A DNA stretch of 64,000 nt from positions 31,523 through 95,522 of the forward strand of contig CALUYO010000006.1 of NCBI GenBank assembly GCA_944325005.1, written 5' to 3'. The notes beneath the pieces are model-generated. The model saw only the letters and a program-made list of their open reading frames with translations. It was not told where the DNA came from and did not search any database. Position 1 is the first letter of the stretch. Each line of letters starts with the position of its first letter. The DNA comes from Candidatus Gastranaerophilales bacterium. GTDB lineage: Bacteria > Cyanobacteriota > Vampirovibrionia > Gastranaerophilales > Gastranaerophilaceae. Shown in pieces: positions 18,422-27,211 of this stretch. The translations under genes were made by a program, and so were the position numbers.

Positions 18422-19290
18422 TCTTTTCGAATCTGGAGCGCGGCGGCAGATACCGGCGTCCCGGGTGTGAATAACTCTACAGTGTTAAGCATCAAAGATG
18501 CAATTGTCATCGGGCCAACACCGCCCGGTACCGGCGAAATATATGCGGCGATTTTGGAAGCTTCTTCAAAATTTACATCGCCGCGAACCTTCCCGTTCTC
18601 ATCTTTAAAAATTCCCACATCAATTATTATACAACCAGATTTTAACATTTTTTCCCCTATAACATTTTTCCCTACTGCTGAAATTACAATATCAGCAGTT
18701 TTTGTTATTTCGGAAAGATTTTTTGTATGGCTGTGGCACATTGTAACTGTTGCATTTCTATTCAGCAGCATTTGAGCAACAGGTTTTCCGACAAGATTTG
18801 AACGCCCTATAACAACAACATGTTTTCCTTCAACATTAATTTTATATTCGTCCAGTAACAGCAAAATTCCTTTCGGGGTACAAGGGTATACATAAGGTTC
18901 TTCACCTGCAAAAAGTTTGCCGAGATTATAAGGGGTTAGACCGTCAACATCTTTTTCAGGCAAAATTGAATCAATAATCTTAAATTTATCAATATGCTCA
19001 GGTAGAGGAAGTTGTACCAGAATTGCAGTTATAGAATTATCATTATTAAGTTCTTCAATTTTTGCAAGAAGCTCATTCTGGGAAACACCTGACGGATAGT
19101 TTATTACTACAGAATTTATTCCCAGATTTTCTGCCGTTTTCTTCTTGTTGCGGACATAAATAGCACTTGCCGGTTCATCTCCTGCAAGAATAACAGCAAG
19201 AGTTGGTTTTTGAGGCAAATTATCTAATTTAGTTTTTAAATCTAAAAAGATTTTATCCCTTAATTTTTTACCGTCTAAAATTACTGCCAT
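18418..19290 (-). CDS. folD: Bifunctional methylene-THF dehydrogenase / methenyl-THF cyclohydrolase FolD
   Basis: This 290 aa enzyme interconverts 5,10-methylene-, methenyl- and 10-formyl-tetrahydrofolate. The catalytic region YVRNKKKTAENLGI (with the active Tyr and Lys), the substrate-binding QLPLPEHID and the Rossmann GRSNLVGKPVAQMLL and PGGVGPMTIASLM motifs are all intact. It lies 5 bases after the CooC-like gene. That places it in a one-carbon cluster with a MetE-like protein. Confidence 0.96.
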   Translation of the reverse strand: MAVILDGKKLRDKIFLDLKTKLDNLPQKPTLAVILAGDEPASAIYVRNKKKTAENLGINSVVINYPSGVSQNELLAKIEELNNDNSITAILVQLPLPEHIDKFKIIDSILPEKDVDGLTPYNLGKLFAGEEPYVYPCTPKGILLLLDEYKINVEGKHVVVIGRSNLVGKPVAQMLLNRNATVTMCHSHTKNLSEITKTADIVISAVGKNVIGEKMLKSGCIIIDVGIFKDENGKVRGDVNFEEASKIAAYISPVPGGVGPMTIASLMLNTVELFTPGTPVSAAALQIRKD

Positions 19291-19295
19291 GACAC

Positions 19296-20048
19296 CTACT
19301 CTCTAACCTGGGGAAGATTTAACCTGAAATAAAACTGCTTTATTGCATCCTGAATCAGCCGTGATTCTCTATCCATTGCATGATATTTTAGTTCATCATC
19401 AACAGGAATTACACCGAGAACATCAAGATCAAAACGTTTCAAGAGCTCATAAACAGAAGGCAGATTTGTATTATCAACCTTATTTATAACAACACCGAGC
19501 TGATTTCCGGCAGCATATTTTGCACTAAATTCTTCAATACGTTTGGCAAGATGCGCGCTTTCATCTGTCGGATTTGCAACAATTAGAGTTGTATCAATAT
19601 CAGTATCCACAAGCTGATTTAAATATTTCAAATCAAATTCACAGTCAAAAATTACAATATCATATCTTTCTATCAGCTTAAGCACAGCATCATTAATCTG
19701 GCCGGTTATAGGGCATCTGCAATCCTTAGATCCGACAAACCATGAAACAATAATATCAACATTTTCATCCAATGAAACGACAATATCTTCCATTGCCCAT
19801 TCAACAAATTCTTGTTTTGACATACCTTCCGGAATTCCGGTCTTATATTCATGTTTTCCGCTTCTAATACCATAAATGGTATTTCTGATATCAAGCCCGA
19901 AGCTATGACCGAGTTCGCTTGTAAGATCATTGTCAAATAAAAGAATTGATTTTTCTGGAAAATATTCTTGAAAAATCCTCAAAAAGGCTTTTGTAATAGT
20001 TGTTTTACCGCTTCCGCTTTTTCCTGTTATCGCTAATTTAAAAGTCAA
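19296..20048 (-). CDS. CooC/MinD-like P-loop ATPase
   Basis: This 250 aa P-loop NTPase starts with LAITGKSGSGKTTITKAF (Walker A GKSGSGKT; the deviant MinD/CooC type normally has GKGGxGKT, here Ser replaces Gly). VIFDCEFDLKYL replaces the usual Walker B DTEAG, and LGVVINKVD is the NKxD base-specificity motif. CRCP (in SKDCRCPITGQ) could bind metal or a cluster. CooC proteins insert nickel into CO dehydrogenase; relatives serve other metalloproteins. Here it sits between folD and a MetE-like protein, overlapping the latter by 4 bases, which suggests service to a corrinoid or methyl-transfer enzyme. Confidence 0.8.
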   Translation of the reverse strand: MTFKLAITGKSGSGKTTITKAFLRIFQEYFPEKSILLFDNDLTSELGHSFGLDIRNTIYGIRSGKHEYKTGIPEGMSKQEFVEWAMEDIVVSLDENVDIIVSWFVGSKDCRCPITGQINDAVLKLIERYDIVIFDCEFDLKYLNQLVDTDIDTTLIVANPTDESAHLAKRIEEFSAKYAAGNQLGVVINKVDNTNLPSVYELLKRFDLDVLGVIPVDDELKYHAMDRESRLIQDAIKQFYFRLNLPQVRE

Positions 20049-21124
20049 ATCAAATACCTTTCTTTAAGAGTTTCAGACAATTTTTTAGTCAAATCCATAG
20101 CCTTTTGCGCCAGTTCTTCACTTAAAGCTCCTGCCCCGCATGATGGTGTAACAAGTGAATTTTCTATGATAATTTTCTCATCAATTCCTTTTTTCGTCAA
20201 ATATTTAACAGCATTGTCAAAAACAGAAATCATAGAATTTAAATCAGCTTTTTCCAGAATTTCCGGATTAAGTGTCGGTATAACTCCCCAGGCAATTTTT
20301 CTTCCCTCTGTAAGATAATTTTTTAAATTCTCGCTGAAAAGACTTAAATTTTGAGCAAACGCATAGGCATCAAGATTTATAATATCAACTCCGGCCTCAA
20401 TAGGAATTTCCCAATCGCATTTTCCACAGCAGTGAATTGCGCTCATCGCACCATTAGATTGTATTATGTCAGATATTTCTTTTATCATACACATTACTTC
20501 ATCATTAGAAATTGTTATATAAGCAGATGTTCCAAGCTGTGATATTGAGGGTTCATCAATAAATATTATCGGTGTTGTGTCGGGACTCGCACATTTTATT
20601 TCTTTAATCTGCCATAATGCCTTCAGTGTAAGAGTTTTTATGATAATCTCTTTTAATGTTTCATCGTAAAATGCACATTTGCCCGCTTTGTCAACAAGCG
20701 TTGTTGAAAGGGTAAACGGTCCGACAATCTGCCCTTTAGCAAAAGCAGGCTTTGTATTTTTTACTATTTTTAGAAATTCAGGAAATGTACAGGAGCTATT
20801 TACTGCATATTTATTAATTGTATCGCAGTTAATATCAGCAGTAATTTCTTCATAATCTGCAAAAAACTGTTCTATATTCTCAAAGAATTTATCACTCTCA
20901 GTTTCAAGGTATGATTTCCCTGAATTTTCATCAATAAAAAACGAAGGCATATTTTCCAAAAATTGAAAAATCATGTCTTCGTTTTTACTAATTTTTGTTA
21001 GCTGAGGCCAGAATGGAATTTTGTTAAAATCTTTTTTAACCAGTTCCATTGCGCTTTCTAAATTGATATGAGGCAAAGAACCTATTGCTAAGCATTCAAG
21101 CGTCAATTTAGAATTTTCAGCCAT
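20045..21124 (-). CDS. MetE/UROD-fold methyltransferase-like protein
   Basis: This 359 aa protein resembles the C-terminal half of cobalamin-independent methionine synthase and the related uroporphyrinogen decarboxylase fold. Visible features are GSLPHINLESAM at the start, KGQIVGPFTLSTTL, FIDEPSISQLG, the likely zinc ligands in AIHCCGKCDW and the late cysteine in LVTPSCGAG. It lacks the N-terminal half of MetE, as do short MetE-like and methylcobamide:CoM-type enzymes. It is 8 bases downstream of rplI and overlaps the CooC-like gene. It may transfer methyl groups between folate or corrinoid and a thiol; the acceptor is unknown. Confidence 0.8.
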   Translation of the reverse strand: MAENSKLTLECLAIGSLPHINLESAMELVKKDFNKIPFWPQLTKISKNEDMIFQFLENMPSFFIDENSGKSYLETESDKFFENIEQFFADYEEITADINCDTINKYAVNSSCTFPEFLKIVKNTKPAFAKGQIVGPFTLSTTLVDKAGKCAFYDETLKEIIIKTLTLKALWQIKEIKCASPDTTPIIFIDEPSISQLGTSAYITISNDEVMCMIKEISDIIQSNGAMSAIHCCGKCDWEIPIEAGVDIINLDAYAFAQNLSLFSENLKNYLTEGRKIAWGVIPTLNPEILEKADLNSMISVFDNAVKYLTKKGIDEKIIIENSLVTPSCGAGALSEELAQKAMDLTKKLSETLKERYLI

Positions 21125-21131
21125 CTGCCGC

Positions 21132-21632
21132 CTATTCTTCTGTTTCTTCTACGGCTTCTTCGTCAACAGATTCTTTAAGAACTTCAGATGCTGTAACAAC
21201 AACTGCTAATTCACATTTAACTTTCGAAGTTAATTTAATAAGCATTGTATATTCACCGATTTTGTTAATCGGAGCATTTAAAGAAACATTTTTTCTGTCA
21301 ACTTCAATACCTGATTTGCTTTGAAGTTCTTCAGTCAATTTTTTAGTAGTAATAGTACCAAATAATTTACCTGATTCTCCTGCTTTTGCAGAAAGTTCAA
21401 GTTTGCCGAATTCTTCAATTTTCTTAGCTTTTTCTAAAGCTTCAGCGTGTAATTTTTCCTGTTTAGCTTTAATTCTTGCCAAATTCTTTTCTCTATTTTC
21501 TAAAGCACCTTTAGTAGCAACTTCTGCAATAGATTGAGGAAGCAAGAAATTTCTTGCGTAACCGTCTTTAACATTAACGATGTCACCGGCTTCTCCGAGG
21601 TTTTGAACATCTTTTTTTAATATAACCTGCAT
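21132..21632 (-). CDS. rplI: 50S ribosomal protein bL9
   Basis: This 166 aa protein binds 23S rRNA and projects from the ribosome near L1. The N-terminal domain MQVILKKDVQNLGEAGDIV and GYARNFLLPQ is canonical, the long connecting helix (about 45-80) and the C-terminal domain follow. An acidic tail (ESVDEEAVEETEE) extends beyond the usual 150 residues. A strong AAAGGAG precedes the start. It heads the MetE-like/CooC-like/folD gene run. Confidence 0.96.
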   Translation of the reverse strand: MQVILKKDVQNLGEAGDIVNVKDGYARNFLLPQSIAEVATKGALENREKNLARIKAKQEKLHAEALEKAKKIEEFGKLELSAKAGESGKLFGTITTKKLTEELQSKSGIEVDRKNVSLNAPINKIGEYTMLIKLTSKVKCELAVVVTASEVLKESVDEEAVEETEE

Positions 21633-21691
21633 TTTATATCTCCTTTTCTATTTATATCTCGCAAGTAAGCCTATGGTACAATAAACAAAAC

Positions 21692-21919
21692 TTAATGTCG
21701 AGTATTTTTTTCAGATTGTAAAGCACAAAGTTTGCAGTCTAAGTTTTCCAGTTTTTCGCAGACTTTGTCAAGATTGTCCAATATCATTTCAGCAAAGGCG
21801 TATTGATAATAATTATCCTTGTCATTTTGAAAAGAAAGCATAAGAGAATCATTCAAAACTTTCATCTGGTTATAGACATTAATTGTATTTTCAAGAATAT
21901 TATTAATTTCTTCTTCCAT
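21692..21919 (-). CDS. Small helical protein of divergent regulator module B
   Basis: This 75 aa acidic, all-helical protein is homologous to the 69 aa protein at 13388-13597 (shared L.DS, YYQ.A and I..N positions), and has an added Cys-containing C-terminus (CKLCALQSEK). AAGAGG precedes ATG 21919. It is transcribed from a perfect TTGACA-N17-TATAAT promoter whose -10 lies inside an operator repeat. The function is unknown; pairing with an XRE regulator suggests a regulatory or antitoxin/toxin-like partner. Confidence 0.72.
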   Translation of the reverse strand: MEEEINNILENTINVYNQMKVLNDSLMLSFQNDKDNYYQYAFAEMILDNLDKVCEKLENLDCKLCALQSEKNTRH

Positions 21920-21930
21920 ACTAACCTCTT

Positions 21931-22002
21931 AACTAATAAACTAGGTTATAAAACTATTATACTAGTTTGAAATTTATTTGTCAAGTAACTATTATAGTAG
22001 TT
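21931..22002. promoter_or_regulatory. Divergent promoter/operator region of module B
   Basis: The leftward promoter is TTGACA (21984-21979), 17-base spacer, TATAAT (21961-21956). The rightward promoter is TTGAAA (21967-21972), 17-base spacer, TATTAT (21990-21995). Two 16-base near-palindromes, AACTATTATACTAGTT (21952-21967) and AACTATTATAGTAGTT (21987-22002), cover the two -10 boxes. A third related site, AACTAATAAACTAGGTT, lies at 21931-21947 over the start of the leftward message. The layout is that of a self-regulated bistable or repressor switch. Confidence 0.75.
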
Positions 22003-22005
22003 AAT

Positions 22006-22236
22006 ATGACTAGAAAAAATGGTGTTAAAAATAATAAAATAGGTCTTAAAATTAAATTAGAACGGACAAAACTTAACATATCCCAAGAGGATTTAGCATT
22101 TCGTGCGAATGTTAATAAAAATACTATAGGAGCAATTGAACGAGGAGAACAATCTCCGACTTTTGATACATTGGAAGCTATTGCAGATGCGTTTGAAATG
22201 TCTGTTCAAGAATTGTGCAATTTTGATAATATCTGA
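22006..22236 (+). CDS. Small XRE-family regulator of module B
   Basis: This 76 aa single-domain lambda-repressor-like protein has the HTH at about residues 14-72 (LNISQEDLAFRANVNKNTIGAIERGEQSPTFDTLEAIADAF). I choose ATG 22006; an upstream frame to 21967 would start inside the promoter. The predicted transcription start is at about 22002, so the message is almost leaderless. The operator repeats at 21931-22002 suggest it represses itself and the divergent 75 aa gene. Its stop is directly adjacent to the convergent SH3-like gene. Confidence 0.88.
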   Translation: MTRKNGVKNNKIGLKIKLERTKLNISQEDLAFRANVNKNTIGAIERGEQSPTFDTLEAIADAFEMSVQELCNFDNI

Positions 22237-22884
22237 TTATTTAATAGCCGGAAAATAGTATTTTACACCGTTATCAGAACGCCATCTTACATAACCCGTT
22301 TTGGGAGTTCTGTCAATATCAAAAACACTCACCAGTGCCCAATTCCCGCGGATTGCAGTTACATTTATCTTTTGAGGCATATTTATTGTTGCTACAATCT
22401 GTGATTTATCCTCTGTTGATGTGTGAAGGTCTTTAGCTTCTGCCGGTGCTTCTTTCAACAGATTTAAACCGTATTTTTTGCCGTACATATTATAAAACAT
22501 TATCCAGCTCATGAATCTGTAAGGATCATCTTTTTTTATCCAGCCCTTCGCTCCTGTAGAATTATTGTATATTACCTGAACCCAGTCCTCAGTTTCATCA
22601 GTAACAGTAAGAAGTCCCAAATTTTTTGACGGTATTAAAACTGCAAACAGGTCTTGTGCCTTCACACTTTCAGGGAAAATTTTCCCCCCGAGCCAGCTTA
22701 TGCTGTGAACGATATTAGAAGTTTCGGAAGGTTCTTTGTATAAAACAATTTCGCTCGGCGCCTGATAAAGACCTAAAGTATTTGTCTGCTCAATGCTTAC
22801 ATATTGCGGGACAACATTATCTGCACACAAAGCATTTACAGGCATCAACAGCATTAAAGCTAATATCAAGAGAAATTTTTTCAT
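22237..22884 (-). CDS. Exported protein with SH3-like domains
   Basis: This 215 aa protein has a signal peptide (residues 1-21, cut after LCA). Two SH3-like beta units are suggested: one around residues 45-120 (YKEPSETSNIV..DWVQVIYNNSTGAKGWIKKDD) and one around 150-210 (STEDKSQIVATI..GNWALVSVFDID..GYVRWRSDNGVKYYF). Such bacterial SH3 units often bind peptidoglycan. It starts 7 bases after pheT ends on the same strand, so it may be co-transcribed. The specific target is unknown. Confidence 0.75.
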   Translation of the reverse strand: MKKFLLILALMLLMPVNALCADNVVPQYVSIEQTNTLGLYQAPSEIVLYKEPSETSNIVHSISWLGGKIFPESVKAQDLFAVLIPSKNLGLLTVTDETEDWVQVIYNNSTGAKGWIKKDDPYRFMSWIMFYNMYGKKYGLNLLKEAPAEAKDLHTSTEDKSQIVATINMPQKINVTAIRGNWALVSVFDIDRTPKTGYVRWRSDNGVKYYFPAIK

Positions 22885-22891
22885 ATTGCTC

Positions 22892-25357
22892 CTATTCGCG
22901 GAAACTTATTTCCGCATAAGTTTTTTGAAGTTTTGCGCGAACATTATTCATCTGATGTTCTATAACCTCATCAGTTAAAGTAGCATTTTCATCCTGCATT
23001 TTTATGCGAAATGCAAGACTTTTGAAGCCTTTTTCAATGTTATCACCCTGATAAACGTCGAAAACTTCACTTCCTTTAAATATATTCTGCTGAACAGCCC
23101 CTTTAATAACTTTTTGAATATCGTCAAAGCTGACTTCTTCATTTATTACAAAAGCCAAATCACGACGAACTTCCGGGAACTGAGGAAGCTTTTTATATCG
23201 TACGGTATGTTCTTTTATAATTGATATAAGTTCATCAAGATTGATTTCAAAGATAAATACATCCTGACCTTTAATTTTCATTTTATCCTTTAGTATCGGA
23301 TGAATTTGACCGAAATACCCTATATTTGTAAGATTTTTACCCAGAATATTAACTTTTGCACTTCTGTATGGATGCATATAATCAATATCTTCACAAGGAG
23401 TTAATTTAATTCTTTTTGTAACACCAAGTTCTTCAAACAATTGCTCAATAACTCCTTTGAGAGTATAAAAATCAGTATGAGATTTTACCTGCCATTTAGA
23501 ATTTTCAACTTCTCCTGTCAAAACACCTGCAAGAAATCTTGTTTCTTTAACACCGGTGTTTTTCTCATCAGCTGGAGCCATAACCTTGTAAGTTTTACCT
23601 ATCTCATAAGCCCAGAGTGTTTTCTGACCGTTGTCGTAGTTATATTTCATGCAGTTGAGAATACTTCCTGCCATATTTTGTCTGAGCATTGTACTTTCAT
23701 CACTTGCAGAGTTTAATACTTTAACCGCTTTTGAATCATCAAAGTTTTGCATATATTTATCAAGCAACGGTTTTCCGATAAGAGATGTTGTTATAATTTC
23801 GTCCAAACCAGCCGAAAGCATTAATTCATTTACTTTTTTAACAACTTTTTCTTCCAGAGAAATTTCAGGAGTGCTGTTTTTATTCGGCAGGGTCGGTGTA
23901 ATTTTATCATAGCCGTTAATTCGTGCAATTTCTTCAATTAAGTCAATTTCTCGGGTAACATCACCTGCTCTGAAAGACGGAACAAGAAATTTTGCAGCCA
24001 AATCATTACCGCCGAGTTTTTTGAACCCCAGTTTCTCAAGAATTGAAATACATTTATCAGGAGCAATCTCACAGCCCAACATTCTTTTAATCTGTGCATA
24101 TCTCAAAGTAATTTCAACATGTTCAAGTTCATTTTTGCCGGCTTCAACAACTCCATCAATTTGGGCATCCGCAAGCTCGGTAAATAGCTGCATTGCACGC
24201 ATTAAAGCCGGTTTTACAGATTCTATATCTACCCCGCGTTCAAATCTTGCTGAAGCTTCTGAGCGGTAGCCCACACTTCTTGAAGATTTTCTTGTTGTCA
24301 CAGACGGGAAAAATGCAGCTTCCAACGCAACATTTTTAGTATTATCATCAATTTCTGAATTTTCACCGCCGAAAACACCTGCAAGACAAACACCTTTATC
24401 TTTATCGGCGATTAAAACGCTGTCAGTCGTCAAAACTCTTTCCGTACCGTCGAGTGTAACGATTTTCTCGCCTTCTTTTGCACGTCTTATGGAAATATAA
24501 CCGTTCAATTTATCCAGATCAAATGCGTGAAAAGGTGTTCCGTATTCAAGCATTACATAATTTGTAATATCAACAGCATTGTTAATTGCACGGACACCTG
24601 ATGCTATTAGTCTTTTTTGCATCCAATCCGGAGACGGTTTAATTTTTATATTTTTCAAAATGCCGAGTGAATAGTATTTGCAAACATCATTATCAATAAT
24701 TTCAACCTTAAATTCGTCCGTAGACAAATCTCTTGTGCATTCAAGAGGTGAGAATCTTAACGGTTTATCAAAAATTGCACTCAATTCTCTGGCAATCCCG
24801 ATAACAGACATCTGATCTCCCCTGTTTGCAGTCGGAGCGACATCAAGAATATAATCTTTTTCAAATCCAAGAACATTTTCTACATTTTCACCGATTTTTA
24901 CATCTGGGAAAATTCTGTTTAAAATAAGAATTCCATCCTCCTCCTGATACCCGCGTTCAGAAACACCAAGTTCATCAGCAGAGCAAAGCATCCCCTGAGA
25001 TTCAACGCCGCGTATAACAGCAGGAGTTAAAGTAAACATCTCACCGGTTTTTCTATCAAGCACCTGAGAACCGACAGAAGCATATGGAACAATCTGACCT
25101 TCTGCGATGTTCTGCGCACCACAGACAACCGTTTTCAAACCCGAAGCGGTATTAACAGTTACAAGGTGGAGTCTGTCAGAATTCGGATGATTGTCAATTT
25201 TTTCAATCTTAACAGTTTTTATATTTGTAAAACGCGGTTTTACCTCTTCAACTGCTTCAACCTCCAGACCGCTCATAGTAAGTTCATGCGCAATCTGTTC
25301 AACTTCTATATCTGATAAATCAACAAATTCGTTTAACCAGTTTAATGATACTTGCAT
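22892..25357 (-). CDS. pheT: Phenylalanine--tRNA ligase beta subunit
   Basis: This 821 aa subunit forms the (alpha-beta)2 PheRS with PheS. The N-terminal tRNA-binding EMAP-like domain (about residues 40-150, with GLKTVVCGAQNIAEGQIVPYA), the B3/B4 editing domain, the B5 domain and the C-terminal FDX-ACB domain (about 725-820, FPEVRRDLAFVINEEV) are complete. The alpha-subunit gene pheS, usually adjacent, is not next to it. The upstream neighbour is a divergent glycan gene. Confidence 0.96.
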   Translation of the reverse strand: MQVSLNWLNEFVDLSDIEVEQIAHELTMSGLEVEAVEEVKPRFTNIKTVKIEKIDNHPNSDRLHLVTVNTASGLKTVVCGAQNIAEGQIVPYASVGSQVLDRKTGEMFTLTPAVIRGVESQGMLCSADELGVSERGYQEEDGILILNRIFPDVKIGENVENVLGFEKDYILDVAPTANRGDQMSVIGIARELSAIFDKPLRFSPLECTRDLSTDEFKVEIIDNDVCKYYSLGILKNIKIKPSPDWMQKRLIASGVRAINNAVDITNYVMLEYGTPFHAFDLDKLNGYISIRRAKEGEKIVTLDGTERVLTTDSVLIADKDKGVCLAGVFGGENSEIDDNTKNVALEAAFFPSVTTRKSSRSVGYRSEASARFERGVDIESVKPALMRAMQLFTELADAQIDGVVEAGKNELEHVEITLRYAQIKRMLGCEIAPDKCISILEKLGFKKLGGNDLAAKFLVPSFRAGDVTREIDLIEEIARINGYDKITPTLPNKNSTPEISLEEKVVKKVNELMLSAGLDEIITTSLIGKPLLDKYMQNFDDSKAVKVLNSASDESTMLRQNMAGSILNCMKYNYDNGQKTLWAYEIGKTYKVMAPADEKNTGVKETRFLAGVLTGEVENSKWQVKSHTDFYTLKGVIEQLFEELGVTKRIKLTPCEDIDYMHPYRSAKVNILGKNLTNIGYFGQIHPILKDKMKIKGQDVFIFEINLDELISIIKEHTVRYKKLPQFPEVRRDLAFVINEEVSFDDIQKVIKGAVQQNIFKGSEVFDVYQGDNIEKGFKSLAFRIKMQDENATLTDEVIEHQMNNVRAKLQKTYAEISFRE

Positions 25358-25438
25358 TTCTGTAATTCCCTCTCACTTTAATATTCTATACCTGAATAAT
25401 ACAACAAACCTGAATGAATTACAAACCTTTATTTATGT

Positions 25439-25444
25439 TATAAT
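25439..25444 (+). promoter_or_regulatory. Extended -10 of a probably leaderless transcript
   Basis: TGTTATAAT, with TATAAT at 25439-25444, puts the expected transcription start at 25451, which is the ATG itself. The context matches that of the SpoIID-like gene at 1967-1979. Confidence 0.5.
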
Positions 25445-25450
25445 TCAGTT

Positions 25451-26332
25451 ATGAAAAGAGCAGTAGTATTTGCATATTACGACAAAAACGGAATTGTTAA
25501 AGATTACGTAATTTACTATTTACGCGAATTAAAAAAAATCGCAGATACTATAATTTTTGCCTCGTGCTGTGATATAAAAAATCCGGAAGCTTTGAATAAT
25601 CTGGCAGATAAAATTATTGCAGAAAAACACGATGAGTATGATTTCGGTTCATACAAACGCGGTTTCTTGTATCTTAAAGACAGACTTGATGAATATGATG
25701 AACTTATATTTGCAAATGACAGCTGCTACGGACCGTTGTACCCTCTTGAAAATATTTTCAATTCTATGACTGACTGCGATTTTTGGGGTATTACCAAAAA
25801 CAATTTCGGGTACAAAAAAAGCCTGGGACATTTTTTTATTAAGCGTCCGCATATACAAAGTTATTTTATTGTTTTTAAACGTGAAATTTTTACACAAGAT
25901 TTTTTTGCAGATTTTATACAGTCTGTAAAACATCAGGAGTCAAAAAAACTTGTTGTATCAAACTATGAAATAGGACTTACAGAACTCCTTAAAGAAAAAG
26001 GATTTAGATACAGAACATTTATTAACGCATATGAAAACATAAATAACATTACAATTCTAAAATGGCGGCAGATTATTGAAAAACATAAAATGCCTTTTGT
26101 AAAAAAATCCCTGTTTGATTTCAGAAACACAGACGCATCTACTATTGAAGGCTATGAAAAACTGCTCGGGAATTATCCCGCTAATTTGATAGTTCTTCCG
26201 AGAAAAATTAATAAAAAAGTCCCTTTTCAAATTAAAAAATTAATATTTGACATACTCGCGAATTTTCCGTTTCCGATAAGAAAACTTTTTGCAATTACGA
26301 TTAATAAATTATTTCCCTTTATTAAAGATTAA
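25451..26332 (+). CDS. RgpF-like rhamnan synthesis protein
   Basis: This 293 aa protein resembles the rhamnan synthesis F family: MKRAVVFAYYDKNGIVKDYVIYYLRELKKIADTI at the start, then YDFGSYKRGFLYL, ELIFANDSCYGPLYPLE, DFWGITKN and HIQSYFIVFKREIF. These proteins act in assembly of rhamnose-containing or related surface polysaccharides. The ATG coincides with the predicted transcription start. Its 3' end overlaps a convergent GT2 gene by 24 bases. Confidence 0.87.
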   Translation: MKRAVVFAYYDKNGIVKDYVIYYLRELKKIADTIIFASCCDIKNPEALNNLADKIIAEKHDEYDFGSYKRGFLYLKDRLDEYDELIFANDSCYGPLYPLENIFNSMTDCDFWGITKNNFGYKKSLGHFFIKRPHIQSYFIVFKREIFTQDFFADFIQSVKHQESKKLVVSNYEIGLTELLKEKGFRYRTFINAYENINNITILKWRQIIEKHKMPFVKKSLFDFRNTDASTIEGYEKLLGNYPANLIVLPRKINKKVPFQIKKLIFDILANFPFPIRKLFAITINKLFPFIKD

Positions 26333-27133
26333 TTTTTTTGAATTCTTTTTAATTTGCTGTAAATACCAGACAAGCTGTGCGAATGGAATAAATAAAACTA
26401 CAAAAGGATTCCTATACTTTTTAAAAATCTCATAATATATTTTCATCTGAAGTTGTTGCGGGCAATAATGTTTTGACTTATAAATATAACTGTCAGTATG
26501 TAGACGCCATTTGGTCAATAGCTCTGGGATATAATAAAATTTTCCGGTATATGCCAGCTGAACCCACAGCCACCAGTCTAAAAGACAGTCCATGGGCGGA
26601 TTGAAACTTATATTTAATAAATCATTTCGTCTGACCATTACAGACGAAAATGTAAAAATTTTATTACTGAGATAAAAATTGTAAAACATGTTTTTGGGGT
26701 AATGCTTTTTTCTCAAAAGCGAACGTGTTTTTTTTAGAGCAATAGTAAAATCTTGAACTTTTGCTTTATCACCGAAAAATTCACAGTCATTAAAAATTAA
26801 ATTTACGTCAGAATATTTTTTTGCGATTTCAACTTTTTTTTCAATATTGTCAGGAGCTAAAATGTCATCGCTCTCCAAAAATACTATCCATTCGCCTGTT
26901 GCATTTTCAATTCCGCGTTTTACCGTATCTTTAAGCCCCAGATTTTTTTCGTTTATGAACAGTTTAATTCTTTCATCTTTGAATGCTCTAATAACATCAA
27001 CTGAATTATCACTTGAACAATCGTCAATAATTATTAGTTCCCAATTTTCATAAGTCTGATCTAAAACAGACTTTATAGTTTCTTTTATGTAATCCTCATA
27101 ATTATAGCTTGCTGTAACAACTGAAATTTTCAT
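26309..27133 (-). CDS. GT2-family glycosyltransferase
   Basis: This 274 aa enzyme starts at ATG 27133 (MKISVVTASYNYEDYIKETI); the upstream extension to 27160 lies inside a terminator and is unlikely. The GT-A domain shows ELIIIDDCSSDNSVDVI, GIENATGEWIVFLESDD and the acceptor-side DWWLWVQLAYTG, with a C-terminal hydrophobic segment. It probably adds a sugar to the same surface glycan as the convergent RgpF-like gene. The donor is unknown. Confidence 0.9.
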   Translation of the reverse strand: MKISVVTASYNYEDYIKETIKSVLDQTYENWELIIIDDCSSDNSVDVIRAFKDERIKLFINEKNLGLKDTVKRGIENATGEWIVFLESDDILAPDNIEKKVEIAKKYSDVNLIFNDCEFFGDKAKVQDFTIALKKTRSLLRKKHYPKNMFYNFYLSNKIFTFSSVMVRRNDLLNISFNPPMDCLLDWWLWVQLAYTGKFYYIPELLTKWRLHTDSYIYKSKHYCPQQLQMKIYYEIFKKYRNPFVVLFIPFAQLVWYLQQIKKNSKKLIFNKGK

Positions 27134-27150
27134 AAATCTATCATACAACA

Positions 27151-27182
27151 AAAAAATCACCCTAAAATAAGGGTGATTTTTT
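27151..27182 (-). terminator. Rho-independent terminator after the gene at 27212-27991
   Basis: A 12-base perfect stem (AAAAAATCACCC at 27151-27162, GGGTGATTTTTT at 27171-27182) with an 8-base loop lies just downstream of the minus-strand gene at 27212 and ends in a T run in that direction. Confidence 0.85.
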
Positions 27183-27211
27183 ATTATGTGTAAATTTTAA
27201 AATTTATCTTT

